Part shown: in pieces, positions 1 through 11,720 of the stretch | Position numbering within the stretch: position 1 is the first letter of the stretch | How the letters are laid out: every line of letters starts with the position of its first letter | Assembly: GCA_026260175.1 (NCBI GenBank) | Contig: JAKCWW010005710.1 | Location: 2,292 to 35,351 of the forward strand | DNA from: Reticulitermes lucifugus | Taxonomy: Eukaryota > Arthropoda > Insecta > Blattodea > Rhinotermitidae | DNA: 33,060 nucleotides | Direction: 5' to 3' | Made by a program: the position numbers and the translations under genes | Notes under the pieces: generated by a model | What the model was told of the DNA's origin: nothing | What the model saw: the letters and a program-made list of their open reading frames with translations, nothing else | Databases searched by the model: none

Positions 1-70
1 ACAAAACAAACTATACACAATTACAAAACAAAATACATACAATAAATACAAGTACACACATTACAACACC

Positions 71-160
71 TTACAAAAGCATCCACACCTTACAAAAACA
101 TCCACGCCGTACAAAAGCATCCACACCTTACAAAAACATCCACACCTTACAAAAATATTT
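71..160. repeat. 19-bp minisatellite
   Basis: Four full copies and one partial copy of a 19-nt unit start at 71, 90, 109, 128 and 147. The unit reads TTACAAAAGCATCCACACC. Position 9 alternates G, A, G, A, so there is a weak 38-bp higher-order period. The fifth copy decays into flanking sequence, and a related fragment at 61-70 precedes the array. No coding function is apparent. Confidence 0.85.
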
Positions 161-1532
161 TCTAATGTAGGTAAGTATCATATTGATATCTGTACTTCTG
201 TGTACATAAGAATGAGGCTCAGAGTAGCTTCTTTGAACCATGTTACTATAGTGTATTGGCATTATTATTTTTTTACTTCAAAATTTGCTGTGTTTTGTTC
301 CAGTGAAGAAATTCCCATTCTGTACATGTTGCTAAATTGATTGCATTATTATTGGGAACTGCTTCCATTGCTCCTGCAGTGTAAGCCAGTGTCAGTGTAT
401 GAGCAGAAACTGCCTGTATAAGCAGTGAGTATGATGCACATTTGTTTGTACTGAAACAAGTAGTAACACTGAAGTCCATAATTAGTGAATTTTTGGGGAA
501 GTTGCTGTTCTTATACAAAGTCAATGTTTCTCATGAATGGGGGTAATACTGCATGAAGAAACTGTTAATGTTACTTACTGTATGTAATTATGTTAAAACA
601 TTTTCATTGCACAACTAGTTAAAAACTATTTCTGTGTGATTAAATATAGAAAAATAATAATTACTATCAGAGTAATTTCTAAAACAATTAATGACATACG
701 AAGTGATCTAAATTGGTTCTACATAAATACAGTTACATAATCATTAATGTCAGATTAATTCCTAAATTGTATATAAAATAATGCAGAAATTATTTCTGTT
801 AGATGGAAAATATGAAATCAGTTGTTATTTTGACCAAAACCTCACTACATCAGGGTGTGTACTCCAGAAGGTGAAAAACTTCCTGCAGTAAATGATGGCT
901 ATTTACTAAATCATAATTTGCCAAATACAGGAAAGTAATATACTTGTATTGCTTATATTAGGGCTTGGTTGGGACTAGAATATATATTCACCACATTCAC
1001 TGTATATTCTATCCTGCTGGGACTGCTGTGTATGTGAAGCTGATGAGATGGTGTGGCACACTTATTGATATAAGACCATACAGCTGCGCTGCAAGGATGA
1101 CTGTATTGACACATGAAAATTGTTTGCTCAGATGTGGATCATATGTTGTACTTCTAATGTCACCTCTTATTATGTAGTCTTACATATTTAAATAAGTAGA
1201 GTTTTCATATCAGTATGCATATCCTGTTCCTTGATTTCATATACAGTATTGACAGGTTCATTGTACCTTAAATGTGTAAATGTGTAGTATTATATTTGGA
1301 CTGCATTCACTTACGTTTAGTTGTGTTATTCCAGGCACTCTCAGTGAAACTGTGATAGTGTGTTACCTCACATGTTAGATTACTTTTTCAAAAATCACAA
1401 TTATGTGTACAGATAAATATTAAGAAATCTGCTACTTTGCGTGTTCATTTATACAAGTTTTTCTGTAGACTAGCGTAAATATCTTACAAAGAAAAGTGAT
1501 TTCATGTATTAATTTTGTAGTAAAGGAAACTA
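161..1532. other. intergenic, nothing recognised
   Basis: This is AT-rich sequence with very few CpG. Only short chance ORFs occur (for example near 273-524 and 965-1177), with no recognisable motif, splice-linked coding or repeat structure. Confidence 0.5.
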
Positions 1533-3277
1533 CACTCAACCCCTGTTTCATGCAAGTTACATTTGCGTGAATTTGAATATGCATGAGCTGTATTTTATAC
1601 CATATATTCTTTTTTATACACAAACCACATTCAGGTGTATGCGAGTTGGCATCATGATCAGTAATCATATGCCTGCCACCTCTCTACTACCATTTGTACT
1701 GTTTTGTCGATTTTACTATGTTCCATTATTTGCATGTTGTGAGCTGTTGAACAAGTGTCATTATGTCTATTCATGAAAGAGAAGAGGTGATGAGCTTGGA
1801 GAAGAAGCTTGAGATTGTTTCAAAAATTGGAGCCAGTGAAGGTGCGCTGGCTGTAGGATGCACATTTGGATTTAATTAATCCACATTTGCGCAAAGGGGG
1901 GAGACCATAAAGGTATCTGTGCAGCAGTCTTAGGTCTCTCACTGAGAAAAACCATCAGATATGTGCAAAATCTATTGTTGATGTGCATGGGATAGATGTT
2001 GCTAACACAGGTGGAAGATAACAATCAGAAGCGCTTGTTGGTTGATGGAGTCGTCATCAATCGGAATATCCTATAGCATTTGCACGCTGAAGAAAGTGTT
2101 AGTGAGGGGTTTTCTGCAAGTAAGTGGTGGTTGGACAGGTTTTGCCAGCACTAAAACATGCAAGACATTAAGTTCTGTAGTGAAACTGTAGTTGCAGACC
2201 AGTCTGCTGCTGATCTATTCCATGCAGAGCTGCTGAGAGTCATGAAGGCAGAGGGCAGTTTGGCAAAGCAGGTATTCAACCCTTACAAGCTGGGCATCTA
2301 CTGGAAGCAGATGCCAGCAAGGACTTTCATTTCACTGTGTGCTGCTGTGGACAATCCTGAACTGAAAGTTGTACACAAACATAGATCCCATCACCTTTAT
2401 TTAGGTTCCATGGGCAGATATCAAGGTATCCACTGTGAATGCTGTCTGGAGGAAAATGTGGTCGAATTGTGTTCATAACTCTGGTGGTTTTGGAAAAGCA
2501 GGAATGGAGTGTTGTGTAGAAGTCAAGGATGACATCACTAAATTGGTGGCACTTGGGAGGTGGTTTGGTGATGAAGGCTTTGAGGGCCTCCAGCAAGACG
2601 ACACCATGCAGGTAATAAACTCGTATGAAGAGGAACTGTGTGCAGAAGACCTGGTGGAGCAGGAGACAATTAACACCCTGCTGGAGGAGGATGCAGTGCA
2701 CCAGTGGACCTGTTGACAATAACTAACCTACAGAAGGCACTGAAGATTTGTGAAGATAGCATCACGTTTTGCAGAACCTTCATGCCGACTATGAGCGTGG
2801 GTCTGTGATGAGGGGAAACGTCTTCAGTGCAGTAGCCCCATGCAACCTAATGTTGGCTGAGAAGATGAAAAAGGCCAACAGCCACTGCTTGTTTAGTTCT
2901 TCAGTTGATCTTACAGTTTTTTTCAGTCTTCTGATTGTCAAACTCTTGTGCAGATGATCCAGACCATGAGCCAGGATCATCATGCACAGCGTACCCTCCT
3001 GCGATTGAGACTGGTACCGAAATTGACCCTGATTATGTGTATGTGATGGTGCTGTGCTGTGATACTCTTATAACATCTGTCTGCTTGTAATGTACCTTTA
3101 ATTGAAATAAACTCAGGAATTGTGACATTTTGTTTTTTACACTTTTGAGTTGTATTACTGTACATAATTTACATTAATATTAGTATATAAAAACCTATAT
3201 GAATGCCATTTTACATAAATTTTATGTGTGCGTGATTTCTGGATAATTGAATCCTCATACACATGAGGGGTTGAGTG
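1533..3277 (+). mobile_element. Tigger-like DNA transposon, defective
   Basis: The element is 1745 bp and is bounded by a perfect 12-bp terminal inverted repeat, CACTCAACCCCT at 1533-1544 with its complement at 3266-3277. The left flank is TA (1531-1532) and the right flank TG (3278-3279). This fits the TA target duplication of Tc1/mariner/pogo elements with one later change. The interior encodes fragments of a CENP-B/Tigger-type transposase in the same orientation. The coincidence of TIRs, TA flank and transposase makes the boundaries convincing. Confidence 0.85.
1763..2716 (+). pseudogene. Tigger/jerky-type transposase remnant
   Basis: Three blocks match the order of a pogo/Tigger transposase. 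At 1763-1876 there is an N-terminal psq-like helix-turn-helix start (MSLEKKLEIV...), broken by TAA at 1877. At about 2125-2340 there is the CENP-B DNA-binding region with a W-x-x-R-F motif, then AKQVFNPYKLGIYWKQMPAR, which corresponds to the family 'QVFNxDETGLFWKxMPxRT' segment. Its first catalytic 'DE' reads YK, so the catalytic Asp is absent. At 2435-2716, in another frame, is the C-terminal part with VWRKMW and a GFEGLQQDD-type acidic end. The roughly 150 residues normally holding the rest of the DDE core are missing between about 2340 and 2435. With stops, frame changes and lost catalytic residues it cannot be active. Confidence 0.8.
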
Positions 3278-3279
3278 TG

Positions 3280-4598
3280 TTTGAAATCCTGAACATGGCC
3301 TGTCTGACAGGCATGGGTTTTTTTATTGGTGTTTTTGAAACCTTTGCTGTCTATTACAGCAAAGTATTACATGAAATAGGTTATTGTTTGTTATGGAGTC
3401 ATTCTTGTGGATTTATAAGATAGTCTGTTGTTGCTACTGAGTAAGTATGATAAATATATAATTACAATCATTAATAGTCACAAACAATGATACCTCTTGC
3501 TTGTATCTTGAAACATTTCTTAAATAGTCCCTCTCCAGGGCTTTCTAACTGTACCCAGAACTGTCTGGTCTTGCAACAAGCTTATGAGCTTTAACCAGGC
3601 CATTCAGCATCATGATGCGACATTGATATTGTATTCATATGTAAATTTTGAACACTCATAATTTGAAATGCAATTTGCATTGAATATTTTCCTGTATTTA
3701 ACAAATATGCTTTATGCAGAAAATAATTTGTAATTTTATTGTTTAGTAGTTGTAGTATAGCAGATATGTGAACAGATTTACCAATTTAGTCCTAGTTGAC
3801 TTTGATTTACCAATGTTTTGTGCACCTTTGCTATGAGAAGTGACATCTGGCTTCTTTAAATGTGCTTGATGAAATTCGTGAAATATCTTCAGAAGGAAGG
3901 GTTTGTGTGCCTTACTCACAGCTTTTACACACTCATGGTGTACAGTATGTCCACATGTGCGCAAGTTTAACATTGTAAGGGTTATTCAAAAATATGAAAA
4001 CATGACTAAATGGAGCAGTGTACAATTACCTTTTAAATCCAAATAAGATTAGCACTCTTATTTAAATATGTTTTGGTGACCCTCAATAACAGTACACATT
4101 TATTAATATGAAACTTAACATTCTTAAAAGTAGCTTACAAAACTTTCCAACTCAGAGTTCACTAATTTTGAATTCGTTTACTGTTTTCACACCACTATTA
4201 TAGAATTGTAGCTGAAAGGAACAACTAGATATGAAAACTTAATGTAGCAGTCATTTAAAATGTTTAAGTTCAGGTAAAGTGTGCATATTTGTGATTGTTC
4301 AGTTACTTAACTTTTAAGAAGTGCATGCAAATCAGAGTATTTAACAAAGTGGAGACATTCCGATGTTGTTTCGTATTTATTGATTGTTTTACGAGTTATG
4401 AAAGAGTATTATATTTTTGTAAGTATAAATGTGAATGTCATAAGCTGCCATGAATATGGATTGTGTAGCATTGCTGGACTCTTGTCTTAAAGAGATCAGT
4501 GGCCCCACAGCTTTCTGTGTTGCATTTTAAATGTTGCAATGTAAGCAGATGCAATATGCATTGTGGTGTATGATAAAAGATGGTGTTAGATTGGAAAA

Positions 4599-4600
<2 letters not shown>
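3280..4600. other. intergenic, nothing recognised
   Basis: No gene or repeat was identified. A minus-strand ORF (3973-3743) contains a C-G-H-x-x-H-H-x-C string that resembles part of a RING finger. It has no other family signature and no matching exon nearby, so it is not called as a gene. Confidence 0.4.

Positions 4601-4601
<1 letters not shown>

Positions 4602-4633
<32 letters not shown>
4602..4633. repeat. (TTA)n microsatellite
   Basis: A simple trinucleotide run of about ten TTA units lies in intergenic DNA. Confidence 0.95.
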
Positions 4634-4634
<1 letters not shown>

Positions 4635-5790
4635 TGTTACTTTACTGCTTGTACATCAGTAACAATACACACACTATCCACTCATGTTTATAATAGTAAT
4701 AATACATGCATAACCTCCTGTGTACTGTCTTGATGTTTTGTCTTGGTCTATTGAAGTCTTAGAAAGAAAGCATCCTTCACCATGTTGATGACCCTGGTAG
4801 ACCATACTTAGAGAACCACTGCCTTAGTTGTAGCAGTTTCATGTCCTGTCTGGGCATCAGATTTAGTTAGGAAGCTGCAAACTGTACTTAAATAGTAATG
4901 GGCTGTGCTGTGAGTCACTCCTTTTGCAGGCCTTTGGTAGGCAATTGCTAGTATAGGACATTTGTTCCTTCTTTGGAATTCACAAACTTTAGGTCGTCAG
5001 CACCATTCCTTTTGAGCTTTCAGTATCTTGGTTGAATTAATAATCAGAAATAGTGGTACAAAGCTAAGTGGCTTTGAATGTTTGTTATCTATGTACTTTG
5101 TTTAATTTACAGTAATAAATGAGGATTGTGCCTGTTGTGTGATTGGGTTAACATAATATTGACATGCTAGTCAACAGCATCTTTCATCAGGTGTTTCTAG
5201 CTTACTAATTAATGTTATTTATAGTAACAGGTTTGGTGTCTTGGCGAAGGCATTTATTAAATATATCTTTTTGTGTAATGCCCAGAACTGTGATTATTAT
5301 TGAAACTTCCTTTATCAGTTGAATATTAGAAGGAATTTAAACTGTTAACCTAAAGTTTGTTTAATATATCTCAATTGTGTTACATTTCCCAAAGGCTTAT
5401 GGTGTGTTATCGCTATTTCATTATCACTTTTCAGTGTTTCAGTAATGCTTAATTACTCAAATAACATTGTGAAAAAAAAGATTTGGAAACATTCAGATGT
5501 TTTGTTAACCCTCTGAAGACTGACATCATAATTGTATATAAAAATTAAGTTCCTGCCTCACAGAGAATACAGTCTATGTGCATTATAAACCCAGTAAGTC
5601 AGTGCACTTTTAGGGAAATTATCTGTGTTTATTGTGAGCAGCACTTAAGTACACTGCATGGTAAAATGTCAAGTTTATTTACATTACCGCAAGTGGTATG
5701 TGTATTTACCACTGTGTTTTAGAGGGTTAGTTAGGGTTGGTTGATATATATATTTTTTATATTGCTTAAATCTAACTGCTAGACTCAACG
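4634..5790. other. intergenic, nothing recognised
   Basis: AT-rich unique-looking sequence. I see no open frame with a recognisable product and no inverted or tandem repeat. Confidence 0.45.
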
Positions 5791-5918
5791 TGGGTGTGAC
5801 TTCACTCACAAATCGAGCATTAATGCCGTCTATCAGGCCTTGAAAGCAAACCATGCCATCTGTCGGATGCTGGTGGCAATAACCTGGGTGTCACTTCACT
5901 CACAAACCAAGTGTTATA
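5791..5918. repeat. 94-bp spaced direct repeat
   Basis: A roughly 33-nt sequence starting TGGGTGTGACTTCACTCACA at 5791 recurs with few changes at 5885. This looks like one and a third copies of a roughly 94-bp satellite-like unit. Confidence 0.6.
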
Positions 5919-6234
5919 TATATTGGGATCTAAATTATAGACAGACATATATTTACCTCGGTTAGCAAGACTTAGTATTTTTGAAGTTTCTGTAGTGTAG
6001 AGTAACATAAGTGGTGTTGATAGCTCTCCATGGAGTTGCATTACTAAGGCTAGTCAGTGTTGTTACAGCCAAAGATTTTCTTTACATGTTTATAGTGTTC
6101 ATGTGAACTGAAAGAGACTCTAACAAAGTTATTAATATTTAATTTTAGGTTATTAATTTTGTTTATTTATTTATTTGTACATAATTTAACAATGCTGTCA
6201 GGAGCTGAGCCTATATAGTTTTGAATAGTTGGGT

Positions 6235-6430
6235 GATCATTAAATAGTGAATGAGAAAGAATACAGAGGAAGTAGGGGTGGCATAGTTGAGGTACTGTTG
6301 TGGCCCTTTCATGGCAGGATTGAGGAAAACCTCTAAAATTCTCAGTCATGACAGTAAGTGTCCCAGCCAAGATTTGAAGCAGACACCTTTTAACTACAAG
6401 TCTAGAACTTGTGCCAGCATGCTCCATATA
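6235..6430 (-). mobile_element. degenerate tRNA-derived SINE
   Basis: On the minus strand, 6430-6360 resembles a worn tRNA promoter region, with a B-box-like GCTTCAAATCTTG. It is followed by a GAGGTTTTCCTCAATCC segment similar to the conserved body of other insect SINEs, including the copy at 8.7 kb. No clear target duplication or A-rich tail was found, and identity is low, so this is an old copy. Confidence 0.5.
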
Positions 6431-6655
6431 TCATTAATTTTAGTATATGGAGAATAATTTGTATTTGAAAATGATTATTTTAGTGTTTCATAATTTATAA
6501 TTCATGTAAATAAAATATAATATTGTTGGCATAAATAAATAATCTTTACCTTATAACTGATTATAGTCCAGGACTCAGTTGTGTGGCTAGAGAAGCTGGG
6601 GAAATATAGGAGAAGAGCGAGTTAGATAAATCTGGCTCACATACATTGCTTGGAG

Positions 6656-6851
6656 CAGTGGTACGCAACCTTTTTTTAGCTGTGGGCCACTCAGACATGC
6701 ATCATTCGCCAAAGTGCCACAAAGGGTTTTCCAAACATGATACTGATATATTCAGTGTATTAATATTATGTGTTACTAAAGGCTCTGCAGGCCACTTAGG
6801 AAAGGGTTGAAGGCCATGAGTGGCCCACGGGCCACAGGATGCATACCAGTG
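6656..6851. mobile_element. hAT-type MITE (196 bp)
   Basis: The termini are inverted: CAGTGGTACGCAACC at the left, and CACTGGTATGCATCC read inward from the right. Each is followed by a GTGGGCCAC-type subterminal block. Flanking octamers GCTTGGAG (6648-6655) and CCTTAGAG (6852-6859) agree at 6 of 8 positions, as expected for a decayed 8-bp hAT target duplication. No coding capacity is present, so it is a non-autonomous element. Confidence 0.75.
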
Positions 6852-6859
6852 CCTTAGAG

Positions 6860-8655
6860 AGTTGCAAAGCTGGGCCCTGAGTGTGTATGAATAGTTAGCA
6901 ATAAATAGAAAACTATTGTTATTGAGAATCCGTGCTATTACTGCAGGTACCTTAAGTCTGTTGTATGCTCTCACTTGCCATACTGGCAACTTGTTTCAGA
7001 TATGCTGTTTTCAGTTAAATTCACTGAATTGTTGACTCCTCAGTATGATTTTGTGTACTCAGAACTTTGGGCATTTAATTACTCTCTAAAGCATTTTTTA
7101 GTCTATGTCCCTTTGTGATTTTTGTTAATGGCAGCAGAAGTGGATTAATTGTGGAGTAGTTATTATTTGTAGGCACTGTAAAGAAATACGGCCATAATGT
7201 GACCTTTGGAAATGGTAAGTGATGGTGTGGAAACTCATGAGCTCTTGGCGTGTGCCAGATTGAAATGAATTAGAATTCAGTTTGTCATGTCTGGAGTCTC
7301 TACTGTGCTGTGTTCTGTGTTTGTTCTGCAGTGTAACCTCTCTCCACTTCAACAGAATTTGAACTAAGGTAGCATTTTCATGAAATGTGCTGTGAGCATT
7401 GTACCACCATAGGTCAGTTCAGTTGAATGTCACATTTATGTATCTCAAGTACATCACATCACAGCATCCGTTCTGAATTTCACATGGTGTAGATCCAACA
7501 TGAATGTAAAATTTTTAAATTTTATATAGTTGTGGATGTTTGAATGCTGATACTAAGTTTTTGGTCAGAAAATTCTCTTGCAGTAAGAGCTGTGTGAGAA
7601 AGTGTATTGTCATGATGCAAAGTTCATGTGTAGAATAAAAATTATGAAAAGAAGAGACAACCCAGTATTATGCCCCATCATGACATAAGTGATTCAGCTG
7701 ATATTGGTGACAGTGATTGGATATGTTCTCTTGGACATAGAACTCAAGTCTTTTTAAAACCATTAATGATCAATTGCATCACAACCATCACTCAGAAAGG
7801 ACAGGGAAACTGTAAAACCTAGTAAGGTTAACGAGTTGCAGAATTCAGTCAAGACATCCTTAAAAATGTTAGTTAGATGCTTTATTATAAATGTGGATAT
7901 GAGTACAGTGAATAGTACAGTTGCTTTTCTTTCCCATTCATCTTAACTTGCCCGTGTTAAATAGCCTCAGATTTATTATAAAATAATTCCATAACCTCTT
8001 TACTGGATACATTGTTTTTAAACCAGAGTAAAAGGCGGAATGAAACAAGAACAACAAGTAATTCAAGTCTACAGGGTTCATATGATGGTATATGACTTAG
8101 TGAAATAATCTTCTTTCTTTAGACTTTGTTCATATTCATAATTTGGAGGAAGGTCACCTGGAGAGATCTAGATTAGTTCAACATGCCTTTAAAGAGGATA
8201 ATTGAATAGTAGGGAATCAAGTCAAGATCTTGCAGATTGAAACAAATTGTATATGTAGAAAGTATAAGGAAGCGGCCCACATATCACTTTTAAGAGATCA
8301 ATCAGTGAACCCAGGTTTGAAATTTTGCCTATCTAGTTTCCTCTGATTAGTAAGTAATTGACTAAATAATACATTTATATTTCTTCCTTTATAAACTTAC
8401 TATAATCTGTGGAGATTCATAATTTCCTCCATAGATGGCATTAATGGTGATAATATTAAATGTGTTTGTTCTGGATTTTGAGTTGTGTCTGTGGTCTGTT
8501 CAGCCTGAGTTCAACATTTCAGCAGAGCTTGTTCACATGATAGTTGCTTGCAGTAAGTACTTTAGTAAGTTCATGGACTCAAATGTCTGTTGCCGTGCAG
8601 ATTTGAAATATACATTGTGGTCTTCTGGGTGTGTTGTAGGTGGTTATAGTAACCA
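6860..8655. other. intergenic, nothing recognised
   Basis: No supported gene. Short ORFs occur but show no family motif and no plausible splice partners. Confidence 0.45.
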
Positions 8656-8870
8656 CTGGTCAGATCACATACTCTTGTAGTTGGAAGACTACAGCCTAAA
8701 TTGCTACCACAGTTCTCACCACAGAGATTGGGGTTCGATCCCAAGCCAGTCTGTGTGGGATTTTTGGTGGACAAAGTGGCTCTGGGACGGGTATTTCTTT
8801 TGAGTATTTTGGTTTTCCCCAGTTGGTATTTTTCCACCAAGGCTCTATACTCATATTTCATTCATTCACT
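8656..8870 (+). mobile_element. tRNA-derived SINE
   Basis: A tRNA-like head carries a good B box (GGGGTTCGATCCC at about 8730-8742). It is followed by the body segment GGCTCTGGGACGGGTATTTC, a second GTATTTTGGTTTTCCCC block and a pyrimidine-rich stretch. This order is typical of arthropod tRNA SINEs. The A box is poorly conserved and the ends are uncertain. Confidence 0.6.
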
Positions 8871-8895
8871 ACTGACACTGTACAGTCTTAGCAGG

Positions 8896-11494
8896 TGACA
8901 GTATCATTTTAAAACACTCCTCTCCCTCACTCTTCATAACTTTCTGATAGTGGAATCAGAGCAAACGCCATATTTAGTATGTGGTTTTCTGGAGTATAAC
9001 ACTGTGTAATCTTGTAGGTGGTTACCACATCATCATTACTCAAAACACCACAATCCACGTTACCACTTCTGTGAAAGTCTCAAATCTCATGTAAATGCCA
9101 GATTCTTTTCCTGCATAAGATGAACGACACATAGCAAAACTTATAAAGTAATTAGTTATTATTTTTCAGTTATAACTTCCACCCCTCACCTGATCTAGGA
9201 TCACATGTTAACAAAACCAAATTTGTCTAGTATTGTAACAGTTGATTCATTAAGCAATATTTAATTATTCTCTTAAATATATTATTCATTAGGAGGCTCT
9301 CTGTAACATTTCATACTTTACTTAATGCATCAGTAAACAAGGTTTCATTCAACAAACATATTATTTAAAACACTCTGTAAATTGCATGTGTATATTTCCA
9401 TATTCTGCCTATAGTAGACGTATGTTGCTTTGATTTCACTTCTTTGCTAAATGAGTGGGCTCGTTCCAAGTTATTCAAGGCGTCGTTTCTTAGTTGGAAC
9501 TTGAGACTTTGGTCGTTCCCATTGATTGTCACCAACCATAACAGAAGTAGGACTGAAGACACGTGTTTCTGTTTCCTGCAATCATCACATGAATCATATC
9601 CTTACCTGGGCATTGTATGTTTTAATATATCAGAAAATTGTACACAGTTTATGGTATAATAGCCTGGTTTGTGGTGACTGATACATGCTATATGTGTGTC
9701 AGCTTCTGTCTTTAAACCTGAAAAATTACATTTGTATTACATATCTAGGATTGAATATATGGCATGGGAAATGTTGCTGTTGGCATTAGTGAAGCTTGTC
9801 ATTATGCACTTTACTGCGGCATGTAAAATCTGCACAACTTAATAGAAAATAATATTTACTTTGTAGAGATGTACATCAAATTTGTTGTGTTATGTACTGT
9901 TACACAGTAGGACATAGGAACAGGCAATGCTTATTGCTGTTCTTGTATTAAGTTTATACCACTACAGTATATGAAATAGAAACCATTTTGTACTTTTTCA
10001 TTTAAGGAAACAGCATTAAATTTTCCTCTGCATTTTTCGTCATTATTTGTAAGAGTAATTTTGAATAGACTCTCAGAATTCTGAGCACTACACTTAGAGA
10101 AACAGTGTGTTTAGATATACAGGGAGTTTATACTATCTGACAACTCACATCATACTTCATTCAGACTGTTTCATGTGACAGCAAGCAGTGTAGCCCTTGC
10201 TGCTATTTAACTTTGCCATGTGTTGATGTTGGCATGTTTCAGTTGACTATTGCAGCTAGTATTAGGTTTTTTGCTCCCATATTTAAAAGAAGGTGCTGGA
10301 AGTGGTTTTTGTCAGCTAGCAGACACACATTGCACATAAAAACACAGTATGCATAATAAGTCAAAGTTCTGCTGTTGAAAATGAAAACACGAAATTTGGA
10401 GTGCTGTCTTTCAGATTGTCTTCAGTGTGAGGATTATTACTGTACTGTTTAACTGTTAATGTGCCCCACAAGTAAGAAATTGATTGTACTCATTGAGGTC
10501 TGGCATACGAGGGGGCCAGAATCCCTTGTTTGTTATTCCATCACCAAAAACACTGTGCACACAATGTGTAGAATTTAATTAAAAATCATATAATCATAGC
10601 ATGTGTTGTGTCAGAATGTAACACATCAGTATGAATTTATGGTCTCAGCAGGAAAAGACTGGAATGTAATCCTAACTGCACTCATAGCACACCACACACA
10701 TCAAGTGTAGCATTGAGCAATGGCACTTTGTAGATTAATGTGGGAAACCTGTTATCCTAAGACTTCGTGTATCTGCTGAATTTAAACCAATTTTCACCCT
10801 TAAGCAGAAATATTGTGGTGTCTGTTTCTTCATTATGTGCACCAAGCAGTACCAATTCACAAAATTAGGTCTTGCATCATGGTCTGTGTCATATAGTTTG
10901 TGAACATCAGTTGCCTGAAATGGATGCAACATGACCTGTCTTTTGCACGTTTTCTTATTGTCTAGAATTGAACCTATTGCTTGAAAACTTTTCATGTATT
11001 TGTAAACTGTTGCCTGGATTTACATGACCCTTCTTGTACCTGCTATATTCTGCATATGTATCAGAAAATCTTTAGTCATTGGATTGTAGATGAAGCAGTG
11101 GGTTATTCACTGGCATTTGGGTGGGGAGTATAACATATCAGATCTGATGCTGCGTGACCAGCTATGGTTGCCAAATAATATAATGGCCCTATATGTAATG
11201 GGAAATCGTGTAACATAATAGATATGTGTAACAGTAATCTATATAGACTGGAGAATAATAAAGTCTTGTACATGTATTGAAATGTGGTAGGGTGTTTAGT
11301 TCTTTCTGGTGGCCAAAGATCATGTAGTGGTTACTGTTTGTGCCCCATGGGTGTTCTGACATAATTTTTAAGCCTTCCATTAAATACTGCAAGAAATATT
11401 TTTTATGCTAATGATAGAAGAACATTTTTACAAGAAGGATGTCCATCATCTACAGAATTGGCTGTTCCAAGAAATTCATTACTGGTGATATCAG
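8896..11494. other. 3' flank of HAL, nothing recognised
   Basis: This 2.6-kb stretch lies downstream of the HAL stop codon. It should contain the 3' UTR next to 11495. I did not find a convincing AATAAA on the minus strand close to the stop. No other gene or repeat was recognised. Confidence 0.4.
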
Positions 11495-11720
11495 TTAATC
11501 AAAGTCAGAAGTCGCCATGTGGACAAACGCTATTTGAGCAGTACAGCTGTAGCAGATGGTTGTGTGCACTGTGTCCTGTGAGTTAGAAGGAAACACATTT
11601 ACCTCTGGAGCATGATAATAAGCTATGTGATGTTGAACAGCACCCCAGATCTTGTCTTCCAACAAGAGGTTTGTCACCTGTGTGATATCTGGTGCCATGT
11701 AACGGTCCTTGTCCCATGGT
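11495..11720 (-). CDS. HAL: HAL exon 15, terminal (residues 593-667)
   Basis: The exon encodes (R)[20 protein letters not shown] then [16 protein letters not shown], and a divergent tail that ends at TAA (11497-11495). The RPWxKDRxMAPDI start matches the family. The tail after VFPSN is not conserved with vertebrates. The acceptor is TATGTAACAAAG|A, with a T-rich tract upstream. Confidence 0.95.

Noticed and set aside
3743-3973. Minus-strand ORF with a CGHxxHHxC string resembling part of a RING finger
   Set aside because: Only one half of a possible zinc site, no partner cysteines, no neighbouring exon and no recognisable family.
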